64,000 nucleotides of DNA from Hanleya hanleyi (GCA_036873755.1 JAVTVY010020309.1:1-64000), one strand, 5' to 3'; shown: positions 42,202-53,636, counted from the first letter of the stretch. Translations and numbers: made by a program. Notes: generated from the letters alone by a model not told the origin.

Positions 42202-42730
42202 CAATCCACTCTTAACTCTTAACTGCGAGCGCCTGGTGAATCTTGACAATTGGGAGTTATCAAAAATGGGGCGGTCGTGTTGACAGAATTTTGTCTTCAC
42301 GTGATATATCCGAGGATGTAGTTACGGAATCTGAAAACTGTACATAGATCTTTGGGGTTTTAATCTGAAGATTCGTCCGGATTGAGATTCGTCCTCTTAC
42401 ATTGAATCCTTCAATACCGAAAAACTACTTGGAATTGAAAATACTTTTCGTCAATATACAGTCCGAGGAACATGAGAGCTATCGACACCTTCGTGAGAAA
42501 ACGTGATGGTAAAAATATGTAGAAATGCTGTACGTTTTCACCCCCACGCTTGAATAAACGAATGGAACTATTTTACAATTCAACGAGTTTTATTTTGCTT
42601 TTTGTAATAAGCTTTACAAGAAAATGCAATCGCCAACTACGTACTTAGCTGACATGGTGTTTCTAATGCGCTACTTGGTGAAGACTGCATCCTGCATTGA
42701 AAATGGAACTTGTTTCATCCTCGCTTAATG

Positions 42731-42736
42731 CTCGTC
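42731..42736. other. Left target-site duplication of Polinton B (CTCGTC)
   Basis: CTCGTC directly before AGTAGTAGGG and matched by 56789-56794. Confidence 0.88.
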
Positions 42737-45480
42737 AGTAGTAGGGAAAGGCTAAATTGAGCCAACTTTCACCCGGATGTAGTGACGTCACGGGGAGGAT
42801 TGAGGAGGAACTAGTGGCCCCATCTGTACACATTGGTGGCAAAACCCCGCACTAGGGGGAGACAACTCGATCTGCATATTGGCGGCCTGTGTGGTGGTGG
42901 TGGTGGTCAAAATGGCGGCTGTGTGGTGGTGGTGGTGGTCAAAATGGCGGCGTGTGTGTGTGTGTGGTCAAAATGGCGGCGTGTGTGTGTGGTCAAAATG
43001 GCGGCGTGTGTGTGTGGTCAAAATGGCGGCGCAAGGGAGCAAACGAGGCGGTGGGGAGGTCACGGGGAGAAAAAACCCTCACATTACCCTCAAAAAAACC
43101 TCTAAGCCATATAATAATAATAAACATAATCTATAGGTGTTGTACCATGTTAATAGGATCAGTCTAGCATCTGTACCACCCTAGGGTCGAGCGTTTATTG
43201 TCCCGTGTATCTCCGCAGAAAATCAACAAACAAAATGGCGGCTCCAGGATGGTGTGGGGACGCCCTTTGGTGGCCCTCCGCAGTTTCGTAGTAATGGCCC
43301 CTCTCTAATTTCATAATACGATAGACTGCCCTTGTTCTGCTACATCATAATTCTTCTTGTCTTCTTAATAGCTTATATCTATAATGCCATCCTATTCAGC
43401 ATTATCAACGCTGCAAACGAGTACGTACAAATCGAGTGCTGGCTTCATCTACACGCTGATCGGGATCATGGAGTAAAGTTTGTCCTGCCTCAGTTATGCC
43501 CCTTGGGTGTGCCTAAAAATCGGGACTCATTTACGGGAAGAAAATCTGACAAAAAACGGTTAGGTTAACACCCCCTTTTTTTTGCCTTTTTAAGTTCAGA
43601 CCGGACCAGGGAACGTGAGTAAGAAGTTTAATTGAAATCGCTCTTACAGATTTTTCTGGAAATTGAGCCGAATTTGACCATTTTTCGACATTTTTAAGGG
43701 GTTTTCTAGGAAAAATGAAGCAAGCATGGAGGAGAATGTTCGAGTTAAATTTTTCTATAACATAGTAGTGTTATATCTTAAAATAATAGTTTCATCATGC
43801 TCTTTCAGAAAATATATACATATAAGTGATTTGGGTTGAAGATTTTGCGACAACTGGTGGCCGAAAAACGGACCCATAGTCTATTCCATGCCGAATAAAA
43901 GAATCTCCGGAGTGCACCCTTTCCACATCACGGCGTCGATCATAGCGCCATCTGCACACGCTGACGCAAGGGAGACAACTCGTGTGGCCCAAGGGTATGG
44001 AAATAGCCGTTTTGGAGCTAGGGGAGTTACTACTGGTCCAGTGGGGTCGAGTGATGTATCAATGTGAAGCCTATGTGAAGGGGCATCTGATGGGCTGGGT
44101 GTGGGGTTGAACTAGCGTCATTCTGCGCATGCGCGGCGGCCCAAGGGTATGAAAATAGCCGTGTTGGAGCTAGCGACGCCACTAATGGTCCGATGGGGTC
44201 GAGTGATGTATCAAAGTGAAGCTTATGTGAAGGGGCATCTGATGGGCTGGGTGTGGGGTTGACATAGCGTCATTCTGTGCATGCGCGGTGGCCCAAGGGT
44301 ATGAAAATAGACGTTTTGGGATCGAGCGGGGTTTCTAATGGGCCGATGGGGTCGAGTGAGGTATCAAAGTGAAGCCTAGGTGAAGGGACATCTCACTCGA
44401 CTAGTGGGTTGACATAGCGTCATTCTGCGCATGCGCGATGGCCCAAGGGTATGAAAATAGACGTTTTGGGATCGAGCGGGGTTTCTAATGGGCCGATGGG
44501 GTCGAGGAGGTATCAAAGTGAAGCCTAGGTGAAGGGGCATCTCACTCGACTAGTGGGTTGACATAGCGTCATTCTGCGCATGCGCGGTGGCCAAAGGGTA
44601 TGGAAATAGACGTTCCGGCATCTAGGGGAGCCACTATTGGTCCAATGGGGTCATATGAGGTATCAAAGTGAAGCATTCGTGAAGGGGCATTCAGTCATGG
44701 GTAGGGTGTGCGGTAGGAATATCATTCTGCGCATGCGCAGATGCAATACGGAGCTCTCGTCCAATCAGAAGCGAGTATTTCAAATCCGTCACAGAGCTCT
44801 CGTCCAATCAGAAGCGAGTATTTTGACCCGGTGCATTATGGGACATATCCAAGATGGGGTTGAACTAGCGTCATTCTGCGCATGCGCGGCGGCCCAAGGG
44901 TATGAAAATAGCCGTGTTGGAGCTAGCGACGCCACTAATGGTCCGATGGGGTCGAGTGATGTATCAAAGTGAAGCTTATGTGAAGGGGCATCTGATGGGC
45001 TGGGTGTGGGGTTGACATAGCGTCATTCTGTGCATGCGCGGTGGCCCAAGGGTATGAAAATAGACGTTTTGGGATCGAGCGGGGTTTCTAATGGGCCGAT
45101 GAGGTCGAGTGAGGTATCAAAGTGAAGCCTAGGTGAAGGGACATCTCACTCGACTAGTGGGTTGACATAGCGTCATTCTGCGCATGCGCGATGGCCCAAG
45201 GGTATGAAAATAGACGTTTTGGGATCGAGCGGGGTTTCTAATGGCCCGATGGGGTCGAGTGAGCTATCAAAGTGAAGCCTAGGTGAAGGGGCATCTCACT
45301 CGACTAGTGGGTTGACATAGCGTCATTCTGCGCATGCGCGGTGGCCAAAGGGTATGGAAATAGACGTTCCGGCATCTAGGGGAGCCACTATTGGTCCAAT
45401 GGGGTCATATGAGGTATCAAAGTGAAGCATTCGTGAAGGGGCATTCAGTCATGGGTTGGGTGTGCGGTAGGAATATCATT
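42737..45480 (+). repeat. Left TIR and subterminal region of element B
   Basis: Its complement is 55815-56788. It includes five ATGGCGGC cores (~42911-43030), GTGACGTCAC and many ~150-bp NRF1-containing units, and is lengthened by an insertion (43269-43916) and a duplication (44108-45612). Confidence 0.88.
43269..43916. mobile_element. 648-bp insertion with 6-bp duplication CCCTTT
   Basis: Copy C is uninterrupted here (GACGCCCTTTCCACATC). In B, CCCTTT at 43263-43268 is repeated at 43917-43922 around the insert. The insert starts GGTGGCCCTCCG and ends CTCCGGAGTGCA; its ends are only weakly complementary. No gene is recognised. Family unknown. Confidence 0.65.
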
Positions 45481-45612
45481 CTGCGCATGCGCAGATGCAA
45501 TACGGAGCTCTCGTCCAATCAGAGGCGAGTATTTCAAATCCGTCACAGAGCTCTCGTCCAATCAGAAGCGAGTATTTTGACCCGGTGCATTATGGGACAT
45601 ATCCAAGATGGC
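44108..45612. repeat. 752-bp tandem duplication in the left arm of B
   Basis: GTTGAACTAGCGTCATTCTG at ~44108 and ~44860, and GGGTCATATGAGGTATCAAAG at ~44646 and ~45398, are both 752 bp apart. The junction near 44852 joins CCAAGATGG to GGTTGAAC through shared Gs. Confidence 0.85.
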
Positions 45613-45654
45613 GGCACGTATGTTCAAGATGGCGGCACATCCGGTGTCGAATGC

Positions 45655-45935
45655 GCAGGTCACGTGGGGGTTGTGACGTCACTTCTGGTTCGCGCGCGCG
45701 CGGGTTCTCCGGCCGCAGCGCGCGCGGGCGGACGCATGTCAGGTCAAATGGTCACATCCAGGTCAAACGGTCCAATGTCCAATGAGAGAATAATGCGGCA
45801 TCGCTATAGTCAGAGCTTGAGCACAAAAAAGGGGATTCTAGATGAACCTGGGAAGGATGGGCAGTTCCATTTGGACCAATCAGCGGTCGAGAAAAAGAAC
45901 CAATCAGCGGTCGAACAATCAGCCAATCGAATTGG
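45655..45935. promoter_or_regulatory. CRE, CpG and CCAAT block of element B
   Basis: Contains GTCACGTGGGGGTTGTGACGTCACTTC, a GCGCGCG island and two CCAATCAGC units. Homologous to 39335-39720 and 6930-7400. Confidence 0.5.
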
Positions 45936-46381
45936 GGTACTCACGGTGTGCTTTCGCTGACGTCCGTGCCTACATCTGGGTTCTTGTACACCAGGGTAAT
46001 GCTTTCTGGACATGGATGGGTTAGCTTTGGCTCCATTCTAGGCCACTGATTGGCTAATACGGTGTTCAAAGCCAGTTTCATGCATTATGCTCATAGAACT
46101 TATAGTAATAATCTATACGTGTTGGACGAGTCTCTTCACTCACCGTATACACGTACCTCAATGAAATGCCCGCTCCAAACCTAGACCAAAAACACGTACT
46201 TGGTCTGTAGGCTGATTTCATTGGCTCTCTATTTTGACTATAGTGCTCTTGCATTCTAACATTGATGGGTTACATTTTGGCCCCATCCTACACCACTGAT
46301 TTCAGTTTGACTGAATCTCCACATTGGGCATTGATGCATTATGAATAAAACACACAAGACAGGGTTTTTTGGTGAGATCTC

Positions 46382-46590
46382 ATTTTTTTATTCAGTGAAC
46401 AACAACAACGTGAGAACAACCACGTGAAAACTGAAGCCCAGAACAAGGGGCTTGTACATTGAAAGAATTGAAGCCCAGAACAAGGGGCTTGCACATTGAA
46501 GCCCAGAACAAGGGGCTTGTAAACTTAAGCCCAGAACAGCGGGCTTGTAATTAACTTAAGCCCAGAACGGGGCTTGTACATTGAAATGAT
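46382..46590 (-). repeat. Hairpin array and poly(A) signal after the protease, element B
   Basis: AATAAA (minus strand, ~46386-46391) and five GAAGCCCAGAACAAGGGGCTT-type hairpin units, one altered to AGCGGGCTT. Confidence 0.78.
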
Positions 46591-47029
46591 GGGCGGCCCA
46601 GTCATAGACGAGTACATCGCGGTCCTCGGCCTTGGGATACTCGTCAAACATCTGTACGATGGTAGATAAGGGTCTTCCCCGGCATCGATGGTACAGGTAA
46701 AACAAGCAATATTGTCCGCACACGCCACTGGTCAGGCTTTGCAACGTTTGACTGTTCCAACACCACGTCTCTGTGCCTTGATCCATGAAGTCTGTTAAAT
46801 CGGGATGGAGGGGTGGCAGGCTGTACGTGTCAAGGTATTCGCCCTGCTGTTCTGTCAAGTACACGGCCACCCAGTGTTCACCGGGCCGATCCATCGGGTC
46901 CGTGTTGAGAACGTAAGCAGCAGGGTACATACGGTCTAATGGAAACACATCTCGGGCGAACACCCCTTGAAAGACCATACGTGTCTCTGGGTCATTCTCC
47001 AGCACGGTGGTTATCTGGTCTGTATCCAT
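46556..47029 (-). CDS. PRO: Adenain-type protease, element B, intact (157 aa)
   Basis: Complete frame with catalytic His52, Asp67 and Cys108 (GQYC) by my count. Compared with C, the YFDPYG region reads YLDTYS, but the Asp is kept. The ATG follows the MCP stop after one base (TAA-C-ATG), so translation is probably coupled or reached by leaky scanning. Expected to mature capsid precursors. Confidence 0.92.
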   Translation of the reverse strand: MDTDQITTVLENDPETRMVFQGVFARDVFPLDRMYPAAYVLNTDPMDRPGEHWVAVYLTEQQGEYLDTYSLPPLHPDLTDFMDQGTETWCWNSQTLQSLTSGVCGQYCLFYLYHRCRGRPLSTIVQMFDEYPKAEDRDVLVYDWAAHHFNVQAPFWA

Positions 47030-47030
47030 G

Positions 47031-48340
47031 TTAGGCGGAGAAGTCACACAGGACGTTGCGCGCCTTGTCCACTTGAATGATGTTGTCAAACTCGGCGTAG
47101 CAGATCACATTGACGGTGGTCGCCAGGGCTCGTGCAAAGTGGATTTCCAACCGTAAGTTGCCTTGCTTGGCCAGGGCCAGCTGATGGTCGTTCTCTAAGG
47201 TGGGGGTCAGATCGAAACAGAACAACGTGTATCCGTTCGCGTAGTCCTCCCGACTGATCATATTCCCTTCGTCCTGGTTGATTTGACCGGTGGCTGTAAA
47301 CAGGCTCTGATAGGCTCGAATGAAATTCCTCCGCCCAAAGTTCGGTGTTAAGGCCGTGGCTGGCACCTGTTGTCCATCCACATGCAGGGCCACAAAATTG
47401 ATGCCGAAATGTTGAAAGTCAAACGGATTCTCTGGGTAGGCTCCGCTGAAACTGGTATTTTCCACACAGGCCAGGATCAATCGCTTGGGTAGTTCCCCCA
47501 GGAACAGGTTTTCTTTGTTGGCGCCCATATTTCCAGCAGGCACAGAGAACACTTTGGTTTGTACACGTCGGATAGGGTACTGGGCTGGTTTTGTTTCCAA
47601 GGCTTTCATGTGTCCCAATTGAACGGCTGGATTCGGTTTCACTTTTCGGACATACAGGACTGCGTCTTGGATGACAATCTTATAGTCCGCTGCATGCCCC
47701 TCTACGTTAGTGGCCATCAAGGCGAAGGTCGGAGGCGCCCGTATCAGTCGGATTTTGATGGAGATCTTGTTCAAGAGGTACCGGTCTTGCATGAACATGT
47801 CTGCGTGCAGTCGACCCATCATATCCACCGAGGCACTGTTCGCAGTGAAAGCCTTCCGTTTGTTATATCCCCCATTGTCCACCGTGTCCATGTGCTCGGG
47901 CGTGTCCTTGTAGAATAAAGCGGTTGTCAGCTGAGATTTTTTAGCCTCTCGGCCATACGACAACAGTGTCTCGATGCAGGCTCGATAAGGGTACGTGTTG
48001 GTGGAGTCACTGATGAGTTTGTCGCTGAGAAAAATATCCACCTGCTGAAACATCGAGTGCAGCCAGAGATTCGTCGGGCCCACCGTTGCTTGGTCAACGA
48101 TTCTGGTGCCAGCTCCATTGACCACCTTGGCTTTCACATACAAGTATGTATGGGCTAAATCCACATAGGCCGTATCCGCATTACTGATGGTGAACTCGAT
48201 GGGCCGGTTTCGTTGATGCTGGAGAGCGGGAGATGCTCCACCCATAATCCTTGTTCGACACTGGTCTGTGTGGGTGGCACGGTCCACAAATCAAATTCAC
48301 TGTTGGTGGAGGGGCAGGACTCGGCGTGGATCAAGGACAT
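47031..48340 (-). pseudogene. Major capsid protein, element B, one frameshift near the N-terminus
   Basis: Best preserved copy: all but the first ~47 codons form one open frame (GPIEF.. region to NVLCDFSA). The N-terminal piece with VPPTQTS starts at 48340 in another frame; the break is in a C/G run near 48200-48205 (one C fewer than in A). Because the damage is a single homopolymer base, an assembly error is possible. Double jelly-roll capsomer protein of Polintons. Confidence 0.92.
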
Positions 48341-48343
48341 GTT

Positions 48344-48751
48344 TTAAGAAAAGATGTCCTTTGTCTTCTTCGATGTGCGTCGTCGCTGGGTCGGTCGTCG
48401 ACTGGTGCGTGGTCTCGGTGGGGCAGCACTTTTATTCCCTACGGTGCGTTGTGCTTTGGCCCCCAAGACGCCTCCCGCTTCTTTGGCCCGCCGTTTCAAG
48501 GATTCTTTGGGTGCCGTACCCCCCAAGACATCACCGGCCACTTGCAGTCCACTGCGTACCGCTTGTTTGCCCATTGCTTTCACCCCACGCGTCACCAAGG
48601 GCAGGAACGTTTTGACGATGCTGCCGAGTATGTTCCCCAGTCCATGTCCTCGTTGCATGCGTGCACCGCTAAAGACCGGAAAGCCACCCCCGGCCTGTTG
48701 GGCATAATAGTCGGCATAGCTGCGTGCATCGCACTCGTAAGGTACTTTCAT
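48344..48751 (-). CDS. pVI-like minor virion protein, element B, intact (135 aa)
   Basis: Same architecture as in A: an N-terminal SYADYYAQQAGGG, an amphipathic GLGNILGSIVKTFLPLV and a basic tail ending KKTKDIFS. The stop TAA lies three bases before the MCP ATG, and the start overlaps the penton stop as TAATG. The pVI analogy (membrane lysis or hexon binding) is inferred from position and composition. Confidence 0.75.
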   Translation of the reverse strand: MKVPYECDARSYADYYAQQAGGGFPVFSGARMQRGHGLGNILGSIVKTFLPLVTRGVKAMGKQAVRSGLQVAGDVLGGTAPKESLKRRAKEAGGVLGAKAQRTVGNKSAAPPRPRTSRRPTQRRRTSKKTKDIFS

Positions 48752-49524
48752 TATGCAAAGTGGGGAGCACGTGCTTGTCGAAAATGAAGTGTCAGCACCA
48801 CTTTTCCTCGTTCGAATGCCACCGGTCGTCCCGTGTCATCTCTTATATCCACCGTGATCGTGTTGATGTCAGTTTGTCGTACGGGCAAGTAGAGCATGTG
48901 GGTGAAACTGTGGGTGACTTGACCTCCATACGTCTTTTTAATGGGAACCACCCGTAACAGAGGTGTGTTGATATCGCCCACGATGTGGTTGTCCACCACG
49001 TCCGAGTAGACGTAGAGTCCGTACATACCCGACTTCATATCCATCGGCATCTCGCCATGGTGTTCGGTGGGACCAGCGAACGTTTTAGATCGAAACTCAG
49101 CATTTGCTGTAGGATAGGACTCAGTACGACACTCGCCTTGCCGGTGACGATAAGCTCTGCCTTGTCGTTGTGTGCGTTGTAATCGAAGTCCACGTGATTC
49201 TTGAAGGGATAGGCTTTGATGGGTTACCTCCCGTAGAGCCTTATAATGCAACAGTCTTGACAGCCCACCCATGAACTCCTTGGGGGTATCGTATTGGCCT
49301 TCAGGCAGGGTGAGTCCGGTGTTTTTGCCTTCGTAGGTCACCTCCTACCAGAACTCATTGGCTCGCACGTTGTACCACGAGTAAGGGTATTGGATATCCA
49401 CGAGGCCACATTCCCAGCGTCCAGGTAAATGCAACGGTTGCGGTAACTGGGTGACGTACTTGGCCACGGTGTTGTCAGGAAACACATCCAGCGAACTGTT
49501 ACTGGGTAGGGTCAGGTAAAACAT
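48751..49524 (-). pseudogene. Penton-like minor capsid protein, element B, multiply broken
   Basis: The N-terminal family signature (MFYLTLPSNSSLD, YPYSWYNV) starts at 49524. An in-frame TAG at 49345-49347 and length changes between ~49085 and 49220 disrupt the frame. The C-terminal half (GMYGLYVYSDVV to the basic tail) is again in register. More decayed than copy A. Confidence 0.88.
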
Positions 49525-49557
49525 GGCGACTGAGCTGTCCTGCTGCTGCTGTTGGTT

Positions 49558-50417
49558 TTAATAGGTGTTCCAGGCCTTGGGCGGTTGCGTCCGGCGTCGT
49601 GTTCGTCGCGTTGACTTGCTGCGTGTCACGGCTCTGGAGATGTGGGGTGTCCTGATCGAGGGTGGTTTTTTAAAGGTCTGAAAAGAAGGTGCCCGTTGTG
49701 GTGGTGGAGTTTTGGGGGGTGACTCCGGTTCCCAGTCGGCTTCCCAGGGTTGTGGTGAGAGTCGTGGTGCACGAGTCGGTGAGTCACGCTGCATAAAGGC
49801 CCAGCGGTGGGGGTTCCCCACCAATTTCTGTGGTACATGCATGTCTTTCAAGCCTTGAGCGAAGACCTCCCATCCTCGAGGATCCGTGTGCGCCTGCGTT
49901 GACGCATCAGATCATTCACTAAATCCGTCATGTGGGTCCCGGGGACCACCTGATTCTGTACCAGGAGTTCGCCTTTATCATTCCAAGTCATGTTAGGATT
50001 CTGTTTCATCCGTTGTAATACCAGGCCAGCTTGTTTCTTGAACGATGCAGGTACACTCTTCAGCACTTCGTCTGCCACCCACTGTGGGGCTGTGGGGGCT
50101 ACCCCAGGTAATGGCGGCTGTTGGAACGGTGCTGAGGTCGGCGGTCTGTCACGTGGTGATGGTGGTGGTGGTGGTGGTGGTGCTGTTGCTGGGGTAGAGC
50201 GAGTTTTGTATTGGTCCATGAACGTCATGTACCGTTGAAGCGTCTCATTGTACCGTTGTACTTTCTCACTGTCGCTTAACCCCGGTCTCTGTAAGATCTG
50301 TTGCATCTCTCCATCGAGGGTGTTTATGGTCTTCACCGTAGATGGGACAGGGTAGGGTGATTGGAGGTTTTGCAGGAACCGTGGTTCGACGAGGACCATT
50401 TTTTTCGTGTGGTTCAT
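49558..50417 (-). pseudogene. Conserved Polinton virion-block protein, element B, one frameshift
   Basis: The first ~175 codons are continuous (MVLVEPRFLQNL, SDSEKVQRYNETLQRYM, poly-Pro, WNDKGELLVQNQ). The break is near 49886-49895, after LMRQRR, where B is shorter than A. The tail (QKLVGNPHRWAF to the basic C-terminus) continues in another frame. The start overlaps the preceding stop (ATGA). Confidence 0.75.
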
Positions 50418-50554
50418 TGTCGGCCGAAGAGTCCACCCAATACTGGACCCAACACAGAAGCGGCCAACGGTGCTAAGATGGCCCCGACTAACTCGAGTGG
50501 AGCCGTCTTCAATACACGGAGCGTGGGAGCGTGCTTCCGTACTCGCGCGGACAT
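50414..50554 (-). pseudogene. pX-like protein, element B, 67-codon in-frame deletion (46 aa left)
   Basis: The basic N-terminus (MSARVRKHAPTL) is joined directly to the hydrophobic tail (GAILAPLAASVLG). The conserved CLCEI region and Lys-rich stretch are gone. The deletion ends share GTCGGGG/CTCGGGG. Confidence 0.8.
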
Positions 50555-50640
50555 CCTGTACAACTAATGCCAGAACCCACAACGCTGCTCTTTTTATCTA
50601 CCTCAGAGACAAAGTCAACCCTGCTGTGGTATTCATTCTT

Positions 50641-50702
50641 TTTATTATTCCCCATCATCAAACACACAGATCCCAGCTGGGGGAGCCACTGTGGGTGTGT
50701 TT
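50641..50702 (-). promoter_or_regulatory. 3' stem-loop and poly(A) signal after the ATPase, element B
   Basis: AAACACAC(CC)ACAG pairs with CTGTGTGTTT around GTGGCTCCCCCAGCTGGGAT (50660-50702), followed by AATAATAAA (50641-50646 region). The stem is unchanged from A although the gene above it is destroyed. Confidence 0.6.
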
Positions 50703-50705
50703 ACA

Positions 50706-51011
50706 TTATTTTTGCATGTACACGTGGTGGGCCTCTCCGGGAAAGATGCCGGTCCGTAGTCGAAGGTGGTCGGGGGTGGCTTGCTTGAGATCATCCAGAA
50801 CCACCAAGGTGTCGGGTTCCAAATCGGCCAGGTTGGGTAGACCTTCCACATACGCTTCCTGCCATTCTCCGTAACACCACACGACTCGGGCAATAGGTGG
50901 GGTGATCATGCTGTCGGCGTGTTGAAGGAGCTTGCTGACGAAGTGCGTTTTGCCGGAACCCGTCGGTCCTGCGATGACGCAAGTGAAGGGATGCTGCCAC
51001 CCAGGGTCCAT
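50706..51011 (-). pseudogene. ATP: Packaging ATPase, element B, large internal in-frame deletions (101 aa left)
   Basis: Walker A (AGPTGSGKT) and Walker B (LVVLDDL) remain. An 8-residue and a ~93-residue segment are missing, including the sensor region, so it cannot be a working motor. The frame stays open throughout, which is notable. Deletion ends share short GAG(G/A)TC homology. Confidence 0.9.
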
Positions 51012-51461
51012 GGTTCCAGGTGTATCCGTTGTCGTGGTAACCTGCTCTTGTAAATTTCGTACGAGTGAACTGGAGTGGTGGTGGGTACAACGTCGGTCGT
51101 CGTTGTCTGTTCACTGCGAGGGATGATGATGGGGGTGGGTACAACGTGGGTCGTCGTTGTCGGTTCACTGTGAGGGATGAAATCCGGTGGGTGTTCAGAC
51201 CTAGTGGGCGTACTTGGTGTAGGTGTAGAGCTTGGTGTGGAGCTCGACGTGGCTTGTACACGGGATGTGGTGGTGGTGACTGGGCTCGATACGACTGGTG
51301 CTCTCTGTAGACCGGTTTCACTGGTGGCTGACATAGGCTACGTCGTAAAACACACCTCCGTACAACACATTCACCAGGGTTAGCAATAGCACCCCAAAGC
51401 CCACTTGTGCTTTGCGCGTTTTGGGAGACGCTGTGTTCAGAGGCAGCAGCTGTTTGTCCAT
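50906..51461 (-). pseudogene. Mucin-like type II membrane protein, element B, frameshifted
   Basis: ATG at 51461, a basic N-terminus and a transmembrane segment (VGFGVLLLTLVNVLYGG) are intact. A 29-base deletion near 51330, between short TGA repeats, shifts the frame before the Thr/Pro-rich part, which is open in its own frame (TTTTSRV.., STPTPSTPT). Confidence 0.7.
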
Positions 51462-51511
51462 AGCACTGTGGTCGGACGTGGAATGAAGGATGACGGCAGT
51501 GGTGTCTGGGT

Positions 51512-52498
51512 TTATAGTCGTTTCACCTGGTTGGCCGCGACCCAGGAATTGAAGGAACTGGCCCAGCCTTGCCATTTCACGAAATGAAACAGTTTGCCAC
51601 ATCGACGTTCCGTTTTCAAAATCTGCTCCACCGTGTAGTAGTCTTGCTGTGTTTTTACAACAGGCTGTAATTCCGTCTCGTAAAACGTCCCCAGTAACGT
51701 TTCCCCTTGGAGATCTTCCAGTTCATAGACTCGCCGCTGTCGGGGTAGGCGCCGTTTATCAGGAAGTGCTCATCGTTCCAGTTGGGCAAGTAACTTTTCT
51801 CGAACTTGCCCTTGACTTTACTGATCCGTACAGGGTCCCCGACCTTGTACACCGCCTTCGTCGTTCGCTGCGATGGCCTGGGGTACAAGACACGCCGGAC
51901 TTGGGCTTCATTGCGTTGGGTCACGGTAATGGGGGCTCTCTCTATACTCCGATGATAGGCTCGATTGTAACCCTTCACCAGTTTCGGGAGAACATCGATG
52001 TATCGCCTTGTATTCTTATAGGTGGAATATTTATACATGCGGCCTTTGAATGTCCTGTTGAACCTTTCCACCACGGAAGCTTTGGTCTCGTTCTACGTAT
52101 GGAAGAAAAACACCTTCTGTTTCTTGAGAAAGGCTTGGAACGGTCTGTTGAGGAATTCCGTGCCTTCGTCGGTTTGCAAATACAAAGGTTTGCGCCCGGT
52201 CTTGAAGATGTCTTTGAGCGCCGCTATGAGATTTGGCCCCGTTTTCGTCCGGATGGGTACCACCCACGCATACTTGGATACCAAATCCGCTTGCCACTGG
52301 GCATCTATTCCTCCCACGATGACCCGGTTCCGTAGAAAATGGCGACGGACAGCTCGATGTAAGGTATAGGTGTCTTGTCTTCTTAACCAATCTCGGACTT
52401 GGGCACGTTGTATCCCCTGGGGTTTCGCCGCTCGATAGAGAGCCGACAATGCACTATAGGCCGCCGGACTGTCGGGACTGTAGTACCCAGCTCTTCAT
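51512..52498 (-). pseudogene. INT: Chromodomain integrase, element B, several lesions
   Basis: Homologous to A. Lesions: a ~20-base deletion near 52488 at the N-terminus; a 66-base in-frame deletion near 52279 that removes the residues after the first catalytic Asp; a TAG at 52093-52095; and a one-base loss near 51757. The chromodomain coding region and the stop-overlapping TATA box remain. Confidence 0.9.
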
Positions 52499-52526
52499 GG
52501 TGACAAAATGATGATGCACCCTGGCT

Positions 52527-52998
52527 CTATCGTTTATTTATAACGGGTATATCTTGGGCAGGAGTTTCTTTCTGATTTTCTTCATTGGCTTTCACAGTGT
52601 CCATGGTAAATGACCAGTCCAACTCGTCTGATGACCGCTTGATAAGCACTTCATCCACATCTACCACGGCATCTTCCAATGCAGACCATAGATCAGGGTG
52701 AAGGGTAAAATGCACTGTACCCCCCATCTAGCTGAGCCAATTGAGCAAAGAAAGGACCGCGTCGGATGTACACATCGTGACACAAGTGGATGAGATCGCC
52801 GTCCAGTTCACCAGACAACACGCGTTTGAATTTGGTCCAGCCCTCTCGGGACAGACGAATGTAAGCCGGGCACGGTTGTGTAGGATCCGCATCACAGATG
52901 TCTCCCACCTCCTCCATGATATCGACCGTATCCGCATACACGTGCAGGAAAACCTCGGGGGGCAAGCTGAGATACGCCAGTATTATATGCTCCGCCAT
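52527..52998 (-). pseudogene. P2 accessory protein, element B, one frameshift
   Basis: Starts MAEHIILAY at 52998; a C-run length change near 52720-52725 splits it. The shared block WTKFKRVLSGELDGDLIHL is present. The C-terminal VINKR codons again contain the integrase TATA/AATAAA string. Confidence 0.7.
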
Positions 52999-53071
52999 GG
53001 TCAGTACGTGAATGGTACCAGATTTGACTGTCTCTCGTATTGATAGGGAGAACCCCGTGAGATCAAAAGGA

Positions 53072-53575
53072 TCAGGTGGTCATATCACTGGGCTGGTTGA
53101 GTGTAGCCGGGTAATCAATGGCATCGTCGTCGGGTTCATGGCTAGACAGTTGTTCATGGGGTTCAGCCAGCGCGTCCTGAATAGCACGAGCCCACTCCAA
53201 CTCGTCTGATGATCGCTCGTCCGGTGTAAACAGCTGGTCCACAATAGGCACCACTTTCTCCAAGGCTGTCCACAGATCGGGGACTAGGGTGAAGCCTGGC
53301 GTAGGGTTTTGGTAGCGGCCCAGGCGTGGGAAGAAAGGTCCACGGTATACGTAGATGGCATTGTCTATGTGGATGACGTGTCCATCGAGCTCGCCGCTCA
53401 ACACCCGTTTAAATTTGGTCCAGCCGTCACGAGGTAGCGTCACCGTATTCGATACGGTCTCAGCGGGCGACCAGCAAACATCTCCACGGTCTTCCACGAG
53501 GGTGACTTTATCTTCATAGACGTGTAAACCCACCTGGAGTGTAAGGGGCAGGATGGCTCGTAGGATGGGTGACAT
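53072..53575 (-). CDS. P1 accessory protein, element B, intact (167 aa)
   Basis: Starts MSPILRAILPL at 53575, ~53 bases after TATAAATACGAGGG. Compared with A it keeps the RDGWTKFKRVLSGELDG block and the LWTALEKVVPIVDQLF region; in B the middle (YRGPFFPRLG) is closer to P2. Unknown function. Confidence 0.65.
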   Translation of the reverse strand: MSPILRAILPLTLQVGLHVYEDKVTLVEDRGDVCWSPAETVSNTVTLPRDGWTKFKRVLSGELDGHVIHIDNAIYVYRGPFFPRLGRYQNPTPGFTLVPDLWTALEKVVPIVDQLFTPDERSSDELEWARAIQDALAEPHEQLSSHEPDDDAIDYPATLNQPSDMTT

Positions 53576-53636
53576 GCTTGACCCAATGTCGATCGGTGAA
53601 TGACACACACTGTGTCTGACCCTCGTATTTATAGCG

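Noticed and set aside
51649..52335. 228-codon plus-strand frame over the integrase
   Set aside because: Antisense to the integrase, open because of codon bias on the real strand; the same shadow in A is broken.
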